This document shows positions 61,012 through 64,000 of a DNA stretch of 64,000 nt, piece after piece; position 1 is the first letter of the stretch, and every line of letters starts with the position of its first letter. Source of the stretch: Methylophilus glucosoxydans (GTDB lineage: Bacteria; Pseudomonadota; Gammaproteobacteria; Burkholderiales; Methylophilaceae); the NCBI RefSeq assembly GCF_042676145.1, contig NZ_JBHTJW010000001.1, positions 1 to 64,000 of the forward strand, given 5' to 3'. The notes beneath the pieces were generated by a model. It was given only the letters and a program-made list of their open reading frames with translations, searched no databases and was not told the DNA's origin. A program made the translations under genes and the position numbers.

Positions 61012-62292
61012 TTACAGGCTGGCAAAGGCTTGTTCGGCCGCCTGTACGGTTTGGGCGATATCGGCATCGGTATGTGCCGCCGAGACAAAGCCCGCCTCAA
61101 ATGCAGATGGCCCCAGATAAATGCCGCTGTTCAGCATGCTGTGGAAGAAGTGATTAAAGGCATTTTTATCTGCCTGCATCATGTCGGCGTAGCTGGTGGG
61201 GTTGCTGGCGCTAAAATAGAGGCCAAACATGCCGCCTACGCTTTGTGCGCTAAAGGTGACGCCCGCTTTGCGTGCTGCCTGCTTCATGCCGTCCATTAAC
61301 TGCGCTGTTTTTGCCGTCAGTGCCTCATAAAAGCCGGGTGCCTGGATCAGTTTGAGGGTGGTCAGCCCGGCGGTCACTGCCACGGGATTGCCTGATAGGG
61401 TGCCGGCCTGGTAAACCGGCCCTAGTGGTGCCAGTACGCTCATGATGTCTTTGCGGCCACCAAAGGCGCCTACGGGCAGGCCGCCTCCAATGACTTTGCC
61501 CAGGGTCGTCATGTCCGGTCTAATGCCATATAGTGCCTGTGCACCGCCCAGTGCCACGCGGAAGCCGGTCATGACTTCATCAAAAATCAGCACCGTGCCA
61601 TGCTGAGTGCACAGTTCACGCAAAGTGGTTAAGAACTCGCGGTGAGGCACAATCAGGTTCATATTGCCGACTACCGGCTCCAGAATCACGCAGGCAATCT
61701 CGTCCCCCATGCTGGCAAAGGTGTCTTTGAGCATTTGCGAGTTGTTGTAATCGAGCGTCAGGGTGTGCGCAGCGACTTCTGGCGGGACACCGGCGGAGCT
61801 GGGTTCGCCAAAGGTGAGCAAGCCGGAGCCAGCCTTCACGAGCAAGGCATCGGCATGGCCGTGGTAACAGCCTTCAAATTTGATGATTTTATTGCGCTTG
61901 GTAAAGCCACGGGCCACGCGAATGGCGCTCATGGTCGCTTCGGTCCCGCTGCTGACCAGGCGTACTTGTTCCATACTGGGCACAAGTTGATTAATTAATT
62001 CAGCCATTTCGAGCTCGAGGCCGGTTGGCGCGCCGAAACTCAGGCTGTTGGCGGCCGCTTGCTGCACGGCTGCAACAACTTCCGGGTGGGCATGTCCCAA
62101 AATCATGGGGCCCCAGGAGTTGATGTAGTCAATGTATTCCTTGCCATCCGCATCCCAGAGCTTGGAGCCGAGGCCCTTTTTGAAAAAGATGGGCGTGCCA
62201 CCGACACTGCGAAACGCACGTACCGGCGAGTTGACGCCGCCTGGAATCAGTTGCTGGGATTTTTCAAACAGTTGCTGGTTGCGAGAGGTCAT
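61012..62292 (-). CDS. hemL: Glutamate-1-semialdehyde 2,1-aminomutase
   Basis: HemL converts glutamate-1-semialdehyde to 5-aminolevulinate (C5 route of haem synthesis). The 426-residue PLP enzyme shows the start LIPGGVNSPVRAFRSVGG, the class III aminotransferase motif VLIFDEVMTGFR and the PLP lysine in DMTTLGKVIGGGLPVGAFGG (about K265). Transcribed alone. With hemE it gives two haem genes within 8 kb, but they are not in one operon. Confidence 0.97.
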   Translation of the reverse strand: MTSRNQQLFEKSQQLIPGGVNSPVRAFRSVGGTPIFFKKGLGSKLWDADGKEYIDYINSWGPMILGHAHPEVVAAVQQAAANSLSFGAPTGLELEMAELINQLVPSMEQVRLVSSGTEATMSAIRVARGFTKRNKIIKFEGCYHGHADALLVKAGSGLLTFGEPSSAGVPPEVAAHTLTLDYNNSQMLKDTFASMGDEIACVILEPVVGNMNLIVPHREFLTTLRELCTQHGTVLIFDEVMTGFRVALGGAQALYGIRPDMTTLGKVIGGGLPVGAFGGRKDIMSVLAPLGPVYQAGTLSGNPVAVTAGLTTLKLIQAPGFYEALTAKTAQLMDGMKQAARKAGVTFSAQSVGGMFGLYFSASNPTSYADMMQADKNAFNHFFHSMLNSGIYLGPSAFEAGFVSAAHTDADIAQTVQAAEQAFASL

Positions 62293-62398
62293 GACGGAGC
62301 AATCGGATAAACATTAAAAACGCTATTCTAGCAGAGCCTCTGGGGTTGATCATGCTTGCGCTTGGCCGGATGGCTTTTGGTCAGCGAGTGTGCCCAAG

Positions 62399-63382
62399 CT
62401 ATTGAGTTTGGCTGGCGAGCTGTTGAAGGTGGCGCTCAGCCTCTGCCTGCAAGCTTGGCTGCGCGGATTGTTGAGCGAGCAAGGCCAGTCCTGACCAAGC
62501 CTCCAGATAGTTCGGCTCCAGCGTGGTGGCCTGTAAATAGGCTTGTTGGGCTGCGGCGAGGTGCCCTTGCCCATGTAGCGCACTGGCTAAATAAAAGTGT
62601 GCTTCTGCAGCCTCTGCTTGCTGGCTTAACCAAGTGCGCGCGATCTGCTCTACGGCCGGCCAGTCGCTGTTTTGGTAAGGAATCACCACTTGCATCCAGA
62701 ATGGGCGCTCATTCAGCGGTAAGTCCCAAAAGGGAGTGGCGTCGGCCTGAATGCTGTTGCTGGCTTGTTTGCCAAGCAGCGTTTGTATCCACTCGACCGG
62801 CACACTATAAAAGTAGGCCTGTTTGCCGGGACTTTTAAACGTGCTTAAAGCAACCAGTTCGCCTGTCTGGTTAAAGGTCGGGCTGCCACTGGCGCCCATG
62901 ATAAACGCGGCATCGGTGCGCACAATCAGGCTGTCATCATAGGGGTACAAGGCTTTCACATGGCCTGCGATGGTTTGTGGCTTGGGCGGTCCACCTGGAA
63001 AGCCGATGGAAAAGACGGCATCACCATAATGTAAGGCGGCGGTTGTGCCCAGCTTGACTGGCGGCAGTTCCAGATATTGAAATTTCAACAGGCAGATATC
63101 GTGTTTCCAGTCCGCGACCATGCCAACCGGGCTGACGCTATCACCGAATTTGGAAACGCTAACGCCGCTGCTGTTCGCCAGCACATGGCAATTGGTAGCC
63201 ACTGTATCTGGCGCCACAACCACGCCGCTGCCGACGCCGTGACCGCCCGTTTGCGTCATGCTGTGCACTTTTACCACCGAGGCTTTCAGTCGGTAAACCA
63301 GCTCATGGTCGAGCTCGGCATGGGCCACCAAAGCGCTCGTGCTGAAGAGCATGAAGCAAACAAGATTGAATGAGGGGCGCAT
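62399..63382 (-). CDS. Secreted trypsin-like serine protease with TPR repeats
   Basis: The protein of about 327 residues has a signal peptide (LVCFMLFSTSALVAHA) and a chymotrypsin-fold domain with His in ATNCHVL, Asp in KHDICLLKF and Ser in MGASGSPTF, so the triad is complete. The C-terminal about 100 residues contain TPR-like helices (AEAHFYLASALHGQGHLAAAQQAYLQATTLEPNY spans two). ATG 63382 follows GGGAG by 5 nt and starts the signal peptide. It lacks the PDZ domain of DegP. Target unknown. Confidence 0.88.
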   Translation of the reverse strand: MRPSFNLVCFMLFSTSALVAHAELDHELVYRLKASVVKVHSMTQTGGHGVGSGVVVAPDTVATNCHVLANSSGVSVSKFGDSVSPVGMVADWKHDICLLKFQYLELPPVKLGTTAALHYGDAVFSIGFPGGPPKPQTIAGHVKALYPYDDSLIVRTDAAFIMGASGSPTFNQTGELVALSTFKSPGKQAYFYSVPVEWIQTLLGKQASNSIQADATPFWDLPLNERPFWMQVVIPYQNSDWPAVEQIARTWLSQQAEAAEAHFYLASALHGQGHLAAAQQAYLQATTLEPNYLEAWSGLALLAQQSAQPSLQAEAERHLQQLASQTQ

Positions 63383-63534
63383 ACAAACTCCCATGGTTGG
63401 TGATGAAGGCAAGCTACCTCGACTTTGTCAGCCGGAATTGCAAAAAATTCTGCTTGCCCTGGCACAATATCTGTGAAAAGCCATGCAAACAGCGCTAGAA
63501 TAGCCGGTATTTTTTGATTGTTTAAGGATTTATC

Positions 63535-64000
63535 ATGCTGATTACGAGCGAAATCGTTGATTTGGACACCCCGACCGGGGTGATGCGTACTTATGTTCAT
63601 CGTCCAAAACACGATGGCAAAGTGCCTGCGGTTTTGTTTTACTCTGAAATTTTTCAGCAGACCGGTCCGATTGAGCGCGCAGCGCGCTTTTTAGCAGGGC
63701 ATGGTTATGCCGTGCTGGTGCCTGAAGTGTTCCATGAGTTGAATCCGATTGGCACGGTATTGGGCTATGACGATGCTGGCCGTGACAAAGGCAATGCGGA
63801 CAAAATGGCCAAAGATGTGCAGGCCTACGACACGGATAACCGCGCCATGATTGACTATCTGAACAAGCAAGCCTGGTATGACGGCAATTTGGGTGCGGCC
63901 GGTTTTTGTATCGGTGGTCACCTGGCTTTCCGTGCAGCTTTGCAGCCAGAAGTGAAAGCGACGGCCTGTTTCTATGCCACCGATTTGCACACCAACATTA
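63535..64000 (+). CDS. Dienelactone hydrolase family protein (3' end outside window)
   Basis: The frame starts at ATG 63535 (AAGGA upstream) and is open to the window end, giving 155 residues. The alpha/beta hydrolase carries the Cys nucleophile in GFCIGGH (about residue 131), preceded by the family strands VPAVLFYSEIF and GYAVLVPEVFHE. The Asp and His of the triad lie beyond the window or cannot be fixed. The reaction is hydrolysis of a lactone or ester; the physiological substrate is unknown. Confidence 0.88.
   Translation, partial: MLITSEIVDLDTPTGVMRTYVHRPKHDGKVPAVLFYSEIFQQTGPIERAARFLAGHGYAVLVPEVFHELNPIGTVLGYDDAGRDKGNADKMAKDVQAYDTDNRAMIDYLNKQAWYDGNLGAAGFCIGGHLAFRAALQPEVKATACFYATDLHTNI

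Noticed and set aside
60798..61100. 100-codon minus-strand frame in the gap after hemL
   Set aside because: Overlaps the end of hemL and a stable hairpin, with low-complexity translation and no start signal.
1..64000. CRISPR array, rRNA operon, insertion sequence or prophage
   Set aside because: No regularly spaced repeats, rRNA sequence, transposase, integrase or phage structural gene is visible; the only tRNA is tRNA-Phe.

Overview
The window is bacterial chromosome from a betaproteobacterium, most likely a methylotroph of the Methylophilaceae (Methylophilus/Methylovorus/Methylotenera group). This is inferred from betaproteobacterial housekeeping genes (rimP-nusA-infB-rbfA-truB, rpsO-pnp, gltBD, hemE, hemL), a SoxH-like 'quinoprotein relay' metallohydrolase and a YncE-type propeller lipoprotein of the kind seen in PQQ-using bacteria. 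I could not test the assignment by database search. Most of the window is moderately GC-rich and densely coding. The stretch at about 23.1-25.5 kb is visibly A+T-rich and looks acquired.

Layout. 0-6.3 kb: transcription/translation operon rimP-nusA-infB-rbfA-truB. 6.4-8.9 kb: metal-related locus (small Cys/His protein and a ZnuD-like TonB receptor) behind a palindromic operator. 9-20.5 kb: housekeeping genes (dgkA, yggX, phoU, rpiA, ilvA, propeller lipoprotein, tusA, rhodanese, tRNA-Phe, chrA, sugar kinase, rpsO, pnp) and a structured, terminator-ended small RNA candidate at 14.3 kb. 20.6-23.1 kb: TonB receptor plus NikR, with a NikR-type operator lying across the receptor start codon. 23.1-27.9 kb: accessory region with an Mrr-nuclease/STAND-NTPase protein (probable single-gene antiphage defence) and a HipBA toxin-antitoxin pair behind three operators spaced exactly 49 bp. 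28-35.7 kb: methyltransferase-tolC-isochorismatase operon and a TetR-controlled RND efflux operon. 35.9-38.5 kb: LysR, two DoxX paralogues and a LigB-type dioxygenase.

38.5-53.2 kb is the most interesting part. It holds a sensor kinase with a sigma-54 response regulator, and a divergent outer-membrane barrel plus truncated phosphate-binding-like protein. Next come a PAP2 phosphatase/EptA pair, a four-gene operon (thermostable-hemolysin family, AMP-dependent acyl ligase, haem-oxygenase-like iron oxidase, SDR) and an ArnT-like lipid glycosyltransferase. Three sigma-54 promoters can be read: two divergent ones serve PAP2-eptA and the four-gene operon, and the third serves the ArnT-like gene. Both control regions carry a pair of CTGCA-N5-TGCA dyads whose centres are exactly 41 bp apart and about 60 bp upstream of the sigma-54 -24 element. 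I infer one enhancer-binding regulator, plausibly the one encoded here, joining envelope remodelling to an undescribed fatty-acyl-derived pathway.

53.2-64 kb: hemE, gltBD, hemL, a trypsin-like protease with TPR repeats, and the 5' part of a dienelactone hydrolase cut by the window end.
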